From: UBA685 sp049890215
Lineage (GTDB): Bacteria > Pseudomonadota > Alphaproteobacteria > Puniceispirillales > Puniceispirillaceae
Reading direction: 5' to 3'
Assembly (NCBI GenBank): GCA_049890215.1
Contig: JBMHBX010000012.1
Span: 65,500-129,499 of the forward strand
DNA: 64,000 nt
Shown piece after piece: positions 25,117 to 34,685 of the stretch. Under the pieces are notes generated by a model. It had not been told where the DNA came from. It made no database searches and saw only the letters and a list, made by a program, of their open reading frames with translations. Each line of letters begins with the position of its first letter. Position 1 is the stretch's first letter. The translations under genes and the position numbers were made by a program.

Positions 25117-26229
25117 ATGAAACAGTCACAATCACCTTCTTATCGGCGCATGTCACAGGCTTTTTCAGCCCTCAGACGCGGTGAGACGATTTTGATCCGT
25201 GCCGGCAATAATCGCGCTGCGTTGCTTCGTGCCGCTGAATTTGCTGATTATGAAGATGGGCAGATGGCAGAAATAGCAGATTCTGCCACGATTTTATGCC
25301 TGCGCCGCCAGCATGTAGAATCACTCAATCGAAAAGCGCCGGGAACACGGCCCGTTTTTACAATGCCCGTGAATGATCTGTCCACTCATATGATTTTGGA
25401 CATCGCGCTTGGTCAAACTGACAAGCTGCCTGATACAGTCTCTGTTCTTGGCGAACAAAAAGATAGTCTGGCAGATCTTGGCACAAAAATTTTACGCCAG
25501 GCAAGATTACTGCCCACAGCCTTGCTTGCCACGCTGAATTCAGATGACCCGCAACATCATAACAGGCTTGCCACTATGTATGCGCTCCCCATCGTGAATG
25601 CCTTTGACAGCGATCATCATGAAAGCGCCTCTTACTGGCAGATGACAAAAGGCGCTGCGGCAAGCCTGCCTCTGGCAGCTGCCCCTGATGCCCAGATCAT
25701 TATGTTTCGCTCAGAAGGTGGTGATGAAAATCACTTTGCCATCATCATAGGCAAGGCAGATGAGACACAAAACCCCTATGTGCGCTTACATTCTCAATGT
25801 GTAACAGGAGATGTATTAGGATCTTTGAAATGTGATTGCGGCCCGCAATTGCAAACAGCCCTCTCAGAGATGAGCAAACAAGGCGGCGGCATTTTATTAT
25901 ATCTTGCCCAGGAAGGCCGCGATATCGGCTTGATGAATAAAATCAGAGCCTATGGCCTGCAAGATAGCGGCCATGATACTGTTGATGCCAATCACAAGCT
26001 TGGCTTTGCCACAGATGAGCGCATTTTTATCCCGGCAGCTGCCATGCTTCAACAGCTTGGTGTTCGCTCTGTCAGGCTGATGACAAATAATCCTGACAAA
26101 GTCTCACAATTGCAACAATATGGTATTAATGTCACAGAACGCGTGCCTTTGATTCTGGCCTCTAACCCGCATAATGAAGCTTATATGGCCACAAAACGTG
26201 ATCGCACAGGCCATTTACTTGATGAATAA
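25117..26229 (+). CDS. ribA: GTP cyclohydrolase II with N-terminal RibB-like domain
   Basis: A 370-residue riboflavin-pathway enzyme opening GTP to 2,5-diamino-6-ribosylamino-pyrimidinone phosphate. The C-terminal half has VRLHSQCVTGDVLGSLKCDC with the three zinc cysteines, YLAQEGRDIGLMNKI with the catalytic region, and RLMTNNPDK. The N-terminal 170 residues resemble DHBP synthase (RibB) in layout, starting FSALRRGETILI, but the usual acidic metal-binding DDE-type motif is replaced by NNRAALL, so this domain is probably inactive, as in many alphaproteobacterial RibA proteins. An AAGG is upstream of the ATG. I see no FMN riboswitch. Confidence 0.88.
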   Translation: MKQSQSPSYRRMSQAFSALRRGETILIRAGNNRAALLRAAEFADYEDGQMAEIADSATILCLRRQHVESLNRKAPGTRPVFTMPVNDLSTHMILDIALGQTDKLPDTVSVLGEQKDSLADLGTKILRQARLLPTALLATLNSDDPQHHNRLATMYALPIVNAFDSDHHESASYWQMTKGAAASLPLAAAPDAQIIMFRSEGGDENHFAIIIGKADETQNPYVRLHSQCVTGDVLGSLKCDCGPQLQTALSEMSKQGGGILLYLAQEGRDIGLMNKIRAYGLQDSGHDTVDANHKLGFATDERIFIPAAAMLQQLGVRSVRLMTNNPDKVSQLQQYGINVTERVPLILASNPHNEAYMATKRDRTGHLLDE

Positions 26230-26252
26230 GGGGCACAAAAGCACCCTTTATA

Positions 26253-26927
26253 TCACGATGACTGGCGTGGCAGCCTTTGTCCAAATAAGGCTGATCCGAC
26301 ACGCACATAATCAGCGCCAAAGGCAATTGCCTGTTCAAAATCAGCGCTCATCCCCATTGACAGATGAACAAGGCCGCATTCCTTTGCGAGCTTTTTTAAG
26401 AGTGCAAAATGCATAGCCGGCTCTTCTTCTTGCGGCGGGATACACATAAGACCCTTTATTTCAAGGCCAAGCTCCTCGCGGCAATGGCGCACAAAATCAG
26501 GGGTATCTTGCGGTGAAATGCCTGATTTTTGTGGCTCTTCACCAGTATTTACCTGAATAAAACAGGGCAGGTGGCGTGACTGACGGGCCATTTCTTTGGC
26601 AAGCGCTGCTGCTATTTTAGGTCTGTCAACGCTCTCTATCACATCAAATAACGCTACCGCCTCAGCTGCCTTATTGCTTTGTAACGGCCCGATAAGATGC
26701 AGACAGAGATCAGCAAACTCAGCACGTCTGTCAGACCATCGCAGGCTGGCTTCCTGCACACGATTTTCACCAAAAAGACGATGACCCGTTGCCAGAGCTT
26801 GTGTGATTTTCTCATCTGGCTGTTGTTTTGATACCGCCACCAGATGGATGGTGTCAGCACTGCCGGCACTGTGTTTTTGCGCTTGTATTATCTGATTTTT
26901 GATCATGTCAAACTGAGCATTCAGCAT
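26253..26927 (-). CDS. YggS/PLPBP-family pyridoxal-phosphate homeostasis protein
   Basis: A 224-residue PLP-binding protein of the YggS/PROSC family, which buffers free pyridoxal phosphate. The PLP lysine is in LVAVSKQQPDEKI, with FGENRVQEA, HLIGPLQSNKA, IQVNTGEEPQKSG and the C-terminal SMGMSADFEQAIAFGADYVRVGSALFG, all family hallmarks. The start at ATG 26927 has GGAAAG upstream; a 14-codon longer version is possible but lacks support. It converges with ribA (23-nt gap). Confidence 0.93.
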   Translation of the reverse strand: MLNAQFDMIKNQIIQAQKHSAGSADTIHLVAVSKQQPDEKITQALATGHRLFGENRVQEASLRWSDRRAEFADLCLHLIGPLQSNKAAEAVALFDVIESVDRPKIAAALAKEMARQSRHLPCFIQVNTGEEPQKSGISPQDTPDFVRHCREELGLEIKGLMCIPPQEEEPAMHFALLKKLAKECGLVHLSMGMSADFEQAIAFGADYVRVGSALFGQRLPRQSS

Positions 26928-27182
26928 TGTTTTTCTTTCCTTTTTCACAAAAACAGACAGACAGTCCATCTCAAATTACGGTATTTGTTTGCCGCCCGGC
27001 AAGCCTCTTTTATGCACAGCCCGGGCAGCGACCATCACAAAGTGATATGTCACACTGTTGCAAAAATGACACAGTTTCAGAAAATCAGTTACATATCACC
27101 CTTATATATATTGTGTTTAACTAATTTAATAATATCTTAGCTGTAGCCAATAATGGTTAAACCTAACTCTTAGGAGAGACAA

Positions 27183-28142
27183 ATGCGTAAGATTCTTCTT
27201 GCTTCTACAGCTCTTGTAGCTTTGGGTGTTTCTGCTGCTACTGCTGAGTTCTCAATCTCAGGCAACGCAAAGTGGACATACTCATCATGGTCAAACTCAA
27301 ACGATGTTGCTAATGCGTCAAACAACACATTCTCAACAACAAATGATTTGACAATCTCATCTTCATTTGCATCAGACAACGGCCTAACATACGGCACATC
27401 ACACACAATTGATGAGTCAAACAACAATGACGGCCAGAAGTTGTACGTAGCTGGTTCATTCGGTGAAGTTCGCTTCGGTGGCGACACAGCTGGTGCAGCA
27501 TATGACACAAACGCTTCTGTTGCAGACGGCGAATTGAACAAGACAGCTGGTTCAAAAGACTTTGTTGGTAACCCAACAACAGCTAAGGGTTCAAACTCAG
27601 CAGTGTCTTACTTCACACCATCAATCAACGGCTTCTCAGCTGGTGCGTCATTGAGCGATGCTGGTGATAACTCATCACAGAACAACGACGTTTCAGAAAT
27701 GGGTATTTCATACTCACAGGACGTTGGCGATGCATCTGTCACAATTTCATATGCAACACGTGACACATCATCAACAACAACTGCTGCTAACGACGGTTCA
27801 TCAGCAACTTCATTGGGTGCAACAATCGGCTATGGTGATCTAACAATCACACTAGCACAGAACACTCAGAAGAAAGACGACAGCTCAACTGACGAAACAG
27901 GCACAGGTGTTGGTGTTTCTTACGTTCTTCAGGAAGGTCTAACATTGAACGCACACACACGTTCATCAGACGATTCAAAGAACACAAAGAAGGACACATC
28001 AGAAACAGCTGCTTCTTTGACATACACAGTTGCTCCAGGTCTAACAGCAAACGTTGCTTACACAGACTCAAGCTTCACTACCACAACTGGTACGAAGACA
28101 ACTGGTTCAGCTACAACAGCTTACCTAAAGGTTGCTTTCTAA
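27183..28142 (+). CDS. Outer-membrane porin, Thr/Ser/Asn-rich
   Basis: A 319-residue beta-barrel porin. It has a textbook signal peptide, MRKILLASTALVALGVSAATA, cleaved before EFSISGNA, then alternating short amphipathic strands such as LYVAGSFGEVRFGGDTAGAAYD, and ends in a strand with terminal phenylalanine (AYLKVAF), the barrel-assembly signal. Codon choice is unlike its neighbours: ACA for Thr, TCA for Ser and AAC for Asn dominate, a sign of very high expression. It is preceded by 255 nt of AT-rich regulatory sequence and TTAGGAGAG before the ATG, and followed by a strong terminator, so it is a stand-alone transcript. Confidence 0.9.
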   Translation: MRKILLASTALVALGVSAATAEFSISGNAKWTYSSWSNSNDVANASNNTFSTTNDLTISSSFASDNGLTYGTSHTIDESNNNDGQKLYVAGSFGEVRFGGDTAGAAYDTNASVADGELNKTAGSKDFVGNPTTAKGSNSAVSYFTPSINGFSAGASLSDAGDNSSQNNDVSEMGISYSQDVGDASVTISYATRDTSSTTTAANDGSSATSLGATIGYGDLTITLAQNTQKKDDSSTDETGTGVGVSYVLQEGLTLNAHTRSSDDSKNTKKDTSETAASLTYTVAPGLTANVAYTDSSFTTTTGTKTTGSATTAYLKVAF

Positions 28143-28164
28143 TTTTAGAAAGTTATCGTATAAG

Positions 28165-28195
28165 AAAGGGGTCGGAATTCCGGCCCCTTTTTTTT
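28165..28195 (+). terminator. Rho-independent terminator of the porin gene
   Basis: AAAGGGGTCGG, loop AATT, CCGGCCCCTTT form an 11-bp stem (one G-T pair) followed by a run of T extending to 28195. It lies 23 nt after the porin stop and upstream of the DUF3576 gene. Confidence 0.92.
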
Positions 28196-28217
28196 CATCT
28201 GATTTTCGGAGACGAAG

Positions 28218-28733
28218 ATGACACGAATTGCCATAGTTCTTTTGCTCGCTTCAAGCCTCGCCGCCTGTTCAGGCGTGACAATTAGCGAGAATACACGCAA
28301 AAATGATACCAGCGAAGATACCGGCTCTTTCCTGACAGGCAAAGACACACAAGGTGTGGTTATCTCAGATATTGGTAGCCCGAAATCAAATACAGGCTCA
28401 TCACTGCCGGTCAATGCCCTGTTATGGCGCGCCTCTCTTGATATTGCATCTTTTGTACCTCTGGCAGATGTTGACACGTTCGGCGGGTCCATTCTGACAG
28501 AATGGTATTCTTTGCCGTCACGTCCTGATGAGAGGATCAAGCTTGCGATTTTCGTTCTTGACCGCGAATTACGCTCAGATGCCATTCGTGTGCTTGTTTA
28601 TATTCAAAGAAATGACGGCGTCAGCTGGATTGATGCAGGACAGGATTCAGAAATGGGTCTGCGTCTTGAAGAACTTATCCTTACAAGAGCCAGAGAAATC
28701 AGAGCCTCTGCTCAGGTTGAATCAGAAGAATAA
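28218..28733 (+). CDS. DUF3576 lipoprotein
   Basis: A 171-residue predicted lipoprotein. The signal ends in a lipobox, SLAAC, with lipidation at residue 17. The conserved body includes LPVNALLWRASLDIASFVPL, DTFGGSILTEWYS, RPDERIKLAIFVLDRELRSDAIRV and VSWIDAGQDSE, matching the DUF3576 family, which in alphaproteobacteria is found just upstream of leuS as here (64-nt gap). Its function is not known; the link with leuS and lptE suggests an envelope-assembly role, which is inference. Confidence 0.85.
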   Translation: MTRIAIVLLLASSLAACSGVTISENTRKNDTSEDTGSFLTGKDTQGVVISDIGSPKSNTGSSLPVNALLWRASLDIASFVPLADVDTFGGSILTEWYSLPSRPDERIKLAIFVLDRELRSDAIRVLVYIQRNDGVSWIDAGQDSEMGLRLEELILTRAREIRASAQVESEE

Positions 28734-28797
28734 GAGCGGTGTCTGACACACGCCCCTTATGCCCGCTTGATACACATCTAAATCACAAGTTGAAGAC

Positions 28798-31359
28798 ATG
28801 ACTGAATTTGCCCCGCGTCACCTAGAAGAAAAATGGCAGTCTGAATGGGAAAAAACAGGTGCATTTACATCTGTTCAGGACCCGGATAAGCCAAAATATT
28901 ATGTGATGGAAATGTTCCCATATCCATCAGGGCGTATTCATATGGGCCATGTCCGTAATTATACCCTTGGTGATGTGGTCGCACGTTATCGTAAAGCATG
29001 TGGCTATAATGTCCTGCATCCTATGGGATGGGATGCCTTTGGCCTGCCGGCTGAAAATGCGGCGATGGAGCGCGGCGTTCATCCTGGTGATTGGACAGTC
29101 GAAAATATCGCTGCCATGCGCGAACAGCTCAAGCGCATGGGCCTGTCTTATGACTGGGATCGCGAAATTGCGACCTGCACACCTGATTATTATCGCCATG
29201 AACAAAAGATGTTTCTGGAATTCCTCAAAGCAGGTCTTGCCTATCGCAAAGAATCCTGGGTGAATTGGGATCCTGTTGAACAAACAGTCCTTGCCAATGA
29301 ACAGGTGGTTGATGGCAAAGGGTGGCGTTCTGGCGTTGCGGTTGAACGCAAGCAATTATCACAATGGTTTTTGAAAATCACTGATTATGCCGCAGACCTG
29401 CTTGATGCGATTGAAACACTGGACAGATGGCCTGATCGAGTGCGCTTGATGCAACATAACTGGATTGGCAAATCTGTTGGCGCAAGCCTGACGTTCAGGG
29501 CAAGCACCGCCAATGCGTATTTTGAGTCTGTTGAGATTTTCACCACCAGACCAGATACCTTATTTGGCGCCTCTTTTGTGGCAGTTGCGCCGAATCATCC
29601 GATCGCTCTTGCCATTGCAAAAGACAATCAGCAAGCAGAGGCCTTTCTGGCTGAATGCTCGGCGCTTGGCACATCTGAAGCTGCCATCGAAAAAGCAGAG
29701 AAAAAAGGGTTTAAGACAGACTTATCAGTCTCTCATCCTCTTATCGAAGGGGCAAGCCTTCCGGTTTATATTGCCAATTTTGTGTTGATGGATTACGGCA
29801 CAGGCGCGATTTTTGGCTGTCCTGCACATGATCAGCGTGATTTGGATTTTGCCCGTAAATATGATTGTAATGTCACGCCTGTTGTCTTGCCAAAAGATAC
29901 CAAAGAAGCAGATTTTGCGATTGCTGATGAAGCCTATACAGGCCCCGGCACACTTATCAATTCTGGCGACTGGAATGGTCTGTCGGTCGAAGATGGTAAA
30001 TCAAAAGCCATTGAAACTCTGGAAACGCTTGGTTGCGGCACCGCCAAAACAACCTACCGGCTTCGTGATTGGGGCGTCTCACGCCAGCGTTATTGGGGTT
30101 GCCCTATCCCCATTATATATTGCGATAGCTGCGGCGCGGTCCCTGTACCAGATGACCAGCTCCCTGTTACCCTGCCCAAAGATGTCACATTTGGTGGAAA
30201 TGGTAACCCATTGGCAAATCACCCAAGCTGGAAACACACAAGCTGCCCGTCTTGCAAGGCAGATGCGATAAGAGAAACAGACACATTTGATACGTTTTTC
30301 GAAAGCTCATGGTATTTCCTGCGCTATACAGATCCGACCTCACAAGACGCATTTTCTGCCAAGGCAGCAAGCTATTGGATGCCTGTTGATCAGTATATTG
30401 GCGGTGTTGAACATGCCGTCCTGCATTTGCTTTATTCACGCTTTTTCACAAGAGCGCTGTCACAAGTCGGCTATCTTGACCTGGATGAGCCTTTTGCAGG
30501 CCTTTTAACACAAGGCATGGTCTGTCATCAGTCATTCAAAGATAAAAACGGTCATTGGCTATTCCCTGATGAAGTGAAAAAGACCAAAGATGGCTTTTGT
30601 CATGCAGATACCAATGAAGTTGTTATCGCAGGGCGCATTGAGAAAATGAGTAAATCAAAGCGCAATGTGGTTGATCCTGAAGTGATTATCAACAGCTATG
30701 GCGCAGATACGGCCAGATTATTCATGTTATCTGATTCACCACCTGAACGTGATTTGGAATGGACAGAATCAGGTGTTGAAGGCGCTTATCGCTTTATTCA
30801 GAAAGTCTGGCGCTTGCGTGATAAATTATCACAATCAGGCCCGCTTGATGGTACAGAGTCTTTGAGTGAGGCAGCCAAAACCTGCCTGCGCACCACGCAT
30901 CAGTCAATTGCCTCAATTGGCAATGATATTGAAAGATTTGCCCTCAACAGATGCGTGGCACAGCTTCATATTCTTGTTGGCGCAATTTCTGATCTCAAAG
31001 AAGAGACACAAAGCGCTAATCAGGTTCGTGATTTTGCCATCCGCACACTCTCACAGCTTCTTGCCCCATTCTCTCCTCATATTGCTGAAGAATTGTGGCA
31101 GGCCTCTGGTGGTGAGGGTCTTGTGACAAACGCCTCATGGCCAAAAGTGGATGAGGCATGGCTTGTCGCAGATGATGTTGAAATTGGCATTCAGGTCAAT
31201 GGCAAGTTACGCGGTACAATTCGCCTGCCAGTTGATTGTGATAAACAACAGGCAGAAGAAAAAGCGCTAGCGCATGAGAGCATTGTGAAATATCTTGAAG
31301 GTAACAGTCCGAAAAAGGTGATTGTGGTACCAAATAGGATCATCAATGTTGTTGTCTAA
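28798..31359 (+). CDS. leuS: Leucyl-tRNA synthetase
   Basis: An 853-residue class I synthetase charging tRNA(Leu). The HIGH-type motif is in PYPSGRIHMGHVRNY, the CP1 editing domain carries TTRPDTLFGA and GTGAIFGCPAHDQRD (catalytic aspartate), and KMSKSKRN is the KMSKS loop near residue 620. A zinc-like cluster CDSCG/CPSCK occurs near residues 440-485. Length is standard. Its last codons overlap the start of lptE by 14 nt, the usual alphaproteobacterial leuS-lptE-holA order. Confidence 0.98.
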   Translation: MTEFAPRHLEEKWQSEWEKTGAFTSVQDPDKPKYYVMEMFPYPSGRIHMGHVRNYTLGDVVARYRKACGYNVLHPMGWDAFGLPAENAAMERGVHPGDWTVENIAAMREQLKRMGLSYDWDREIATCTPDYYRHEQKMFLEFLKAGLAYRKESWVNWDPVEQTVLANEQVVDGKGWRSGVAVERKQLSQWFLKITDYAADLLDAIETLDRWPDRVRLMQHNWIGKSVGASLTFRASTANAYFESVEIFTTRPDTLFGASFVAVAPNHPIALAIAKDNQQAEAFLAECSALGTSEAAIEKAEKKGFKTDLSVSHPLIEGASLPVYIANFVLMDYGTGAIFGCPAHDQRDLDFARKYDCNVTPVVLPKDTKEADFAIADEAYTGPGTLINSGDWNGLSVEDGKSKAIETLETLGCGTAKTTYRLRDWGVSRQRYWGCPIPIIYCDSCGAVPVPDDQLPVTLPKDVTFGGNGNPLANHPSWKHTSCPSCKADAIRETDTFDTFFESSWYFLRYTDPTSQDAFSAKAASYWMPVDQYIGGVEHAVLHLLYSRFFTRALSQVGYLDLDEPFAGLLTQGMVCHQSFKDKNGHWLFPDEVKKTKDGFCHADTNEVVIAGRIEKMSKSKRNVVDPEVIINSYGADTARLFMLSDSPPERDLEWTESGVEGAYRFIQKVWRLRDKLSQSGPLDGTESLSEAAKTCLRTTHQSIASIGNDIERFALNRCVAQLHILVGAISDLKEETQSANQVRDFAIRTLSQLLAPFSPHIAEELWQASGGEGLVTNASWPKVDEAWLVADDVEIGIQVNGKLRGTIRLPVDCDKQQAEEKALAHESIVKYLEGNSPKKVIVVPNRIINVVV

Positions 31360-31834
31360 AAAACATATCATCGCTTTGTTTTTGCTGATTGGCCTCTCAG
31401 GGTGCCAGACCATCTCGACATCTGAAATCACCGCCAGAACACAAGATGCGTTAAATCGTATAGAGGTAAGAGACGCAGACACACGTTTTGAGCAAATTTT
31501 CAACCGTCAGCTTCTTGACAGCCTTAATCAGGGGCCGGCATTACGTGATTTGGTTTTATACACAAATTTATCTGCCACAAATTCATCTACCCTCGCGGTA
31601 AAGGGCCAGTCTTCGACCTTATCAAAGACTCAGATGACCTTATTATATGAATTGCATGATAAAATATCAAAAGAGGTCATTACCTCCGGGAAAATCAGGG
31701 TTACCGCCACATCTGGTACAGTGTCATCTTATTATGGGCAGGATAAATCGAAACAATTTGCTGCAGAACGCCTCACAAAACAATTAGCTGATAAATTGGT
31801 TTTACGGCTTCGCCGATTTTTCTTGGACGGCTGA
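31346..31834 (+). CDS. lptE: LPS-assembly lipoprotein LptE
   Basis: A 162-residue lipoprotein with a signal ending LIGLSGC (lipidation at residue 19). The family is poorly conserved in sequence; the call rests on size, the lipobox, the pattern 'RDLVLYTNLSATN' followed by a region for beta strands, and above all its fixed place between leuS and holA. LptE plugs the LptD barrel that inserts LPS in the outer membrane. The start ATG 31346 lies inside leuS, with MLLSKKH beginning the signal. Confidence 0.82.
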   Translation: MLLSKKHIIALFLLIGLSGCQTISTSEITARTQDALNRIEVRDADTRFEQIFNRQLLDSLNQGPALRDLVLYTNLSATNSSTLAVKGQSSTLSKTQMTLLYELHDKISKEVITSGKIRVTATSGTVSSYYGQDKSKQFAAERLTKQLADKLVLRLRRFFLDG

Positions 31835-31843
31835 TTGGCTGCG

Positions 31844-31860
31844 CTCATTATCATAATGAG
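31844..31860. repeat. Short inverted repeat between lptE and holA
   Basis: CTCATTA, loop TCA, TAATGAG forms a 7-bp hairpin 10 nt after the lptE stop. There is no U-run, so a full terminator is unlikely; it may modulate lptE-holA messenger levels. Confidence 0.25.
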
Positions 31861-31890
31861 ACCAAATTTCGACACATAAAGGGCCTTTTG

Positions 31891-32916
31891 ATGAAAATCC
31901 CGCCAAGAGACATCACGCGCACCCTATCCCAGCCCTCACCAACCTATTTAGGCTATTTTTTTCACGGGGCAGATATTGGCCTGATGCGTGAGCGGGCTTT
32001 ATCTTTGGCCAAAAAAATCGTCTCTGACATAGATGATCCGTTCCAGTCTGTCTCACTTCGTGGTGAAGAGGTGAAAACTGATCCCATTCGTCTTGTTGAT
32101 GAGGTGACCGCCCTGCCTGTTTTCGGCGATGAGCGTCTTGTGCGTTTGCGCGGCACAGGCGCTGAGATAACTGATGCAGTCAAACAGGCGGCGCCCTATT
32201 TGCGCCCCGGCACAAGGCTTATCATTGAAGCAAGCGATACCACCACAAAACATGCCATTGTCAAATTTTGTGACCAGCATGACCAAATTGCCTCTATTGG
32301 CTGTTATGCTGATGAAGATAAAGATATCGCTCAATTAGCACAATCTGTCTTTGCTGCAGATAATATTTCTCTCGATAAACAAGCAATGGCACTTCTTGTC
32401 AGCAGGCTTGGGGGTGACAGGCTTGCAAGCCGCTCTGAACTTGAAAAACTGGCCTTATATGCCGGGCCAAAGGGCACTCTTTCGGCAGATGATATCGAAC
32501 AGGCTCTTGGTGATTCATCAGCGCAAGCCATTGATATCTTTATGAAATCTGTCCTGACCGGAAATGTTGAATTGCTTGGCACGATGATGGATAAAGCGCG
32601 TCAGGAAGAGATCGCACCCATTGCGATTATGCGCCAGCTGGCCGCCTCAATGCGTCAGATTTATGAAATACGGGCCTTGATGGCACAGGGTGAATCTGCA
32701 AGCAGTGCAGCTGCGCGTTTGCGCCCACCTGTTCATTTCAAATCAAAGCCTCTTATCATTGCAACGGCCGGCCGGATGACAGGATCTCAGGCTCTTGGTT
32801 TCTGGCAACGCCTGACCCAGATGGAACAAGAGCTGAAATCAGGTACAATCTCAGAGCCATATACACATCTAGGTCAGGGCCTTCTTGGCCTTTGCCTCAG
32901 GCTGCGCTCAAAATAG
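31891..32916 (+). CDS. holA: DNA polymerase III delta subunit
   Basis: A 341-residue clamp-loader subunit that opens the beta clamp. Seen are YFFHGADIGLMRERALSLA near the N-terminus, LRGTGAEITD, SRLGGDRLASRSELEKLALY, characteristic of the HolA central part, and the C-terminal FKSKPLIIATAGRM with LCLRLR. AAGGG is 7 nt before ATG 31891. It is the last gene of the leuS-lptE-holA operon and converges with parB at a 12-nt gap. Confidence 0.92.
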   Translation: MKIPPRDITRTLSQPSPTYLGYFFHGADIGLMRERALSLAKKIVSDIDDPFQSVSLRGEEVKTDPIRLVDEVTALPVFGDERLVRLRGTGAEITDAVKQAAPYLRPGTRLIIEASDTTTKHAIVKFCDQHDQIASIGCYADEDKDIAQLAQSVFAADNISLDKQAMALLVSRLGGDRLASRSELEKLALYAGPKGTLSADDIEQALGDSSAQAIDIFMKSVLTGNVELLGTMMDKARQEEIAPIAIMRQLAASMRQIYEIRALMAQGESASSAAARLRPPVHFKSKPLIIATAGRMTGSQALGFWQRLTQMEQELKSGTISEPYTHLGQGLLGLCLRLRSK

Positions 32917-32928
32917 CCCTATTCCTGC

Positions 32929-33858
32929 CTATCCCTGATCATCATTCAGGCCTAATTTTTCAAGCAACATATCAAGCTGAGAAAAGCTTGATATCTTGAA
33001 CTTCACCGCCCCTTTTTCAGTTGCCTCATTCCAGTCTACTGATAATCTTAGCCCCAGAACATCTTTTGCCTTTTTCTCTAAAGCCTTGATATCAGACGAT
33101 TTTTCAGGTTTTTTCTGGTCTGTTACCTCTGGTGCCTCAAAACGGGCAAGCTTTTCAACTTCGCGTGCGCTCAACCCTTTTTCGACCACTAATTGGGCCA
33201 GTTTCAGCGCCTCATCATGGCCAATCAAAGGGCGTGCCTGACCTGCTGTCATTGCGCCGCTTAAAATCATGTGATGTATTTCATCAGGCAGGTTTAATAA
33301 GCGCATCATATTTGAGATATGAGGGCGAGATTTACCAACAATCGCCGCCAAATCTTCCTGGCTGTAATTATGGGCCTCAATCAGCGCCTTATAGCCAAGT
33401 GCCTCTTCAATGGCAGACAAATCCTGTCGTTGAATATTTTCAATCAACGAAAATTCAGCGGCTTGCTTATCACTTAATTCACGGATAATGGTGGGGATAT
33501 CATGCAGACGCGCTATTTGCGCTGCCCGCCACCGCCTCTCACCGGCGATCAGCTCATAACGGCCTTCTTTTTTCGGGTTGGGACGAACCAAAATAGGTTG
33601 CACAATGCCATTTTCTGTCATGGATTGCGCTAATTCCTCCAAAGCATCCTTATCAAATATGCGGCGCGGCTGCCATGGTCCTGGATTGATCCATTCAACC
33701 GGTACAGTGCGAATTTCAGAGGCGCGCGCTGTTTGTGAAGGCGCTGCTTGCTGTGAGGCGCCACCCTCAGGGGCAAGAGCCACAGCGGTATCCCCTAATA
33801 AAGAAGACAGGCCGCGTCCTAAGCCTTTTGCCGGCTTTTTATCTGATGTCTCACTCAT
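32929..33858 (-). CDS. parB: Chromosome-partitioning protein ParB
   Basis: A 309-residue DNA-binding CTPase that loads at parS and spreads on DNA to segregate origins. The N-terminal GLGRGLSSLLGD is the ParA-interacting patch. The CTP-binding region has IVQPILVRP and LIAGERRWRAAQIA, the central helix-turn-helix is YSQEDLAAIVGKSRPHISNMMRLL, and the C-terminus is a dimerisation domain. Three perfect parS sites occur 1.4-5 kb away. It lies 3 nt after parA, so the pair is co-transcribed. Confidence 0.97.
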   Translation of the reverse strand: MSETSDKKPAKGLGRGLSSLLGDTAVALAPEGGASQQAAPSQTARASEIRTVPVEWINPGPWQPRRIFDKDALEELAQSMTENGIVQPILVRPNPKKEGRYELIAGERRWRAAQIARLHDIPTIIRELSDKQAAEFSLIENIQRQDLSAIEEALGYKALIEAHNYSQEDLAAIVGKSRPHISNMMRLLNLPDEIHHMILSGAMTAGQARPLIGHDEALKLAQLVVEKGLSAREVEKLARFEAPEVTDQKKPEKSSDIKALEKKAKDVLGLRLSVDWNEATEKGAVKFKISSFSQLDMLLEKLGLNDDQG

Positions 33859-33861
33859 CTT

Positions 33862-34647
33862 TTATCCTTCATTCGCTGATGCTTGTTTTTCTTGTGCCAG
33901 TAATTCTGCCGCCAGAGCCGCATAGGCTTGTGCGCCTGTTGATTTAATATCATACATCAACACAGGCTTGCCAAAAGACGGCGCCTCAGAAATTCTGACA
34001 TTCCGGGGAATCACAGTTTGATAGACGATATCACCAAAATAATCTCTTACATCTTGTGAGACCATATCTGATAATTTATTGCGGCTGTCATACATTGTCA
34101 GAATAATGCCCTGTATGGCAAGATGAGGATTGAAATTCTGTTTGACCACCTGAATGGTACGCACCAGCTGAGACAAACCTTCAAGAGCATAAAATTCACA
34201 TTGCAAAGGCACAATGGCTCTGTCAGATGCCACCAAGGCATTGACTGTCAAAAGACCCAAGGATGGCGGACAGTCAATTAGCACAAAATCATAATGTCCT
34301 CTTGCCCCTTGCAGAGCGTCTTTCAGGCGATGTTCACGATTGTCAAGCTCACTTAATTCGATTTCAGCTGCTGATAAATCCATAGTGGTTGGCAAAATAT
34401 CAAGACCTGGCACCAATGTCTGGCAAATCGCCTCTGACAAAGTGATCTGGCCGGCAATCAGGCGATAAGAATTACGCTCACGGTCAAAATCTGTGATGCC
34501 AAGACCTGTGCTTGCATTACCTTGCGGGTCGAAATCAATCAATAGCACCTTATAGCCACAAGCCGCCAGCGCTGTAGACAGATTGACAGAGGTGGTCGTC
34601 TTTCCAACCCCTCCTTTTTGGTTTGTCACAGCTATAATTTTTGTCAT
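33862..34647 (-). CDS. parA: Chromosome-partitioning ATPase ParA
   Basis: A 261-residue deviant-Walker ATPase moving ParB-parS complexes. The Walker A motif NQKGGVGKTTTSVNLSTALA is at the N-terminus, Walker A' region LLIDFDPQGNASTGLG, Walker B FVLIDCPPSLGLLT. No N-terminal helix-turn-helix is present, so it is of the chromosomal (Soj) type rather than the plasmid P1 type. It is between rsmG (38-nt gap) and parB. Confidence 0.97.
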   Translation of the reverse strand: MTKIIAVTNQKGGVGKTTTSVNLSTALAACGYKVLLIDFDPQGNASTGLGITDFDRERNSYRLIAGQITLSEAICQTLVPGLDILPTTMDLSAAEIELSELDNREHRLKDALQGARGHYDFVLIDCPPSLGLLTVNALVASDRAIVPLQCEFYALEGLSQLVRTIQVVKQNFNPHLAIQGIILTMYDSRNKLSDMVSQDVRDYFGDIVYQTVIPRNVRISEAPSFGKPVLMYDIKSTGAQAYAALAAELLAQEKQASANEG

Positions 34648-34685
34648 TTTCCCGCCCTTACGCTTAAGACAAAGATGATTCTGCC

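Noticed and set aside
26230..26252. Terminator between ribA and the YggS gene
   Set aside because: GGGGCACAAAAGCACCC pairs only with mismatches and lacks a clear U-run.
27170..27579. Open frames antisense to the porin
   Set aside because: Long only because the porin uses few codon types; no start signal or homology.
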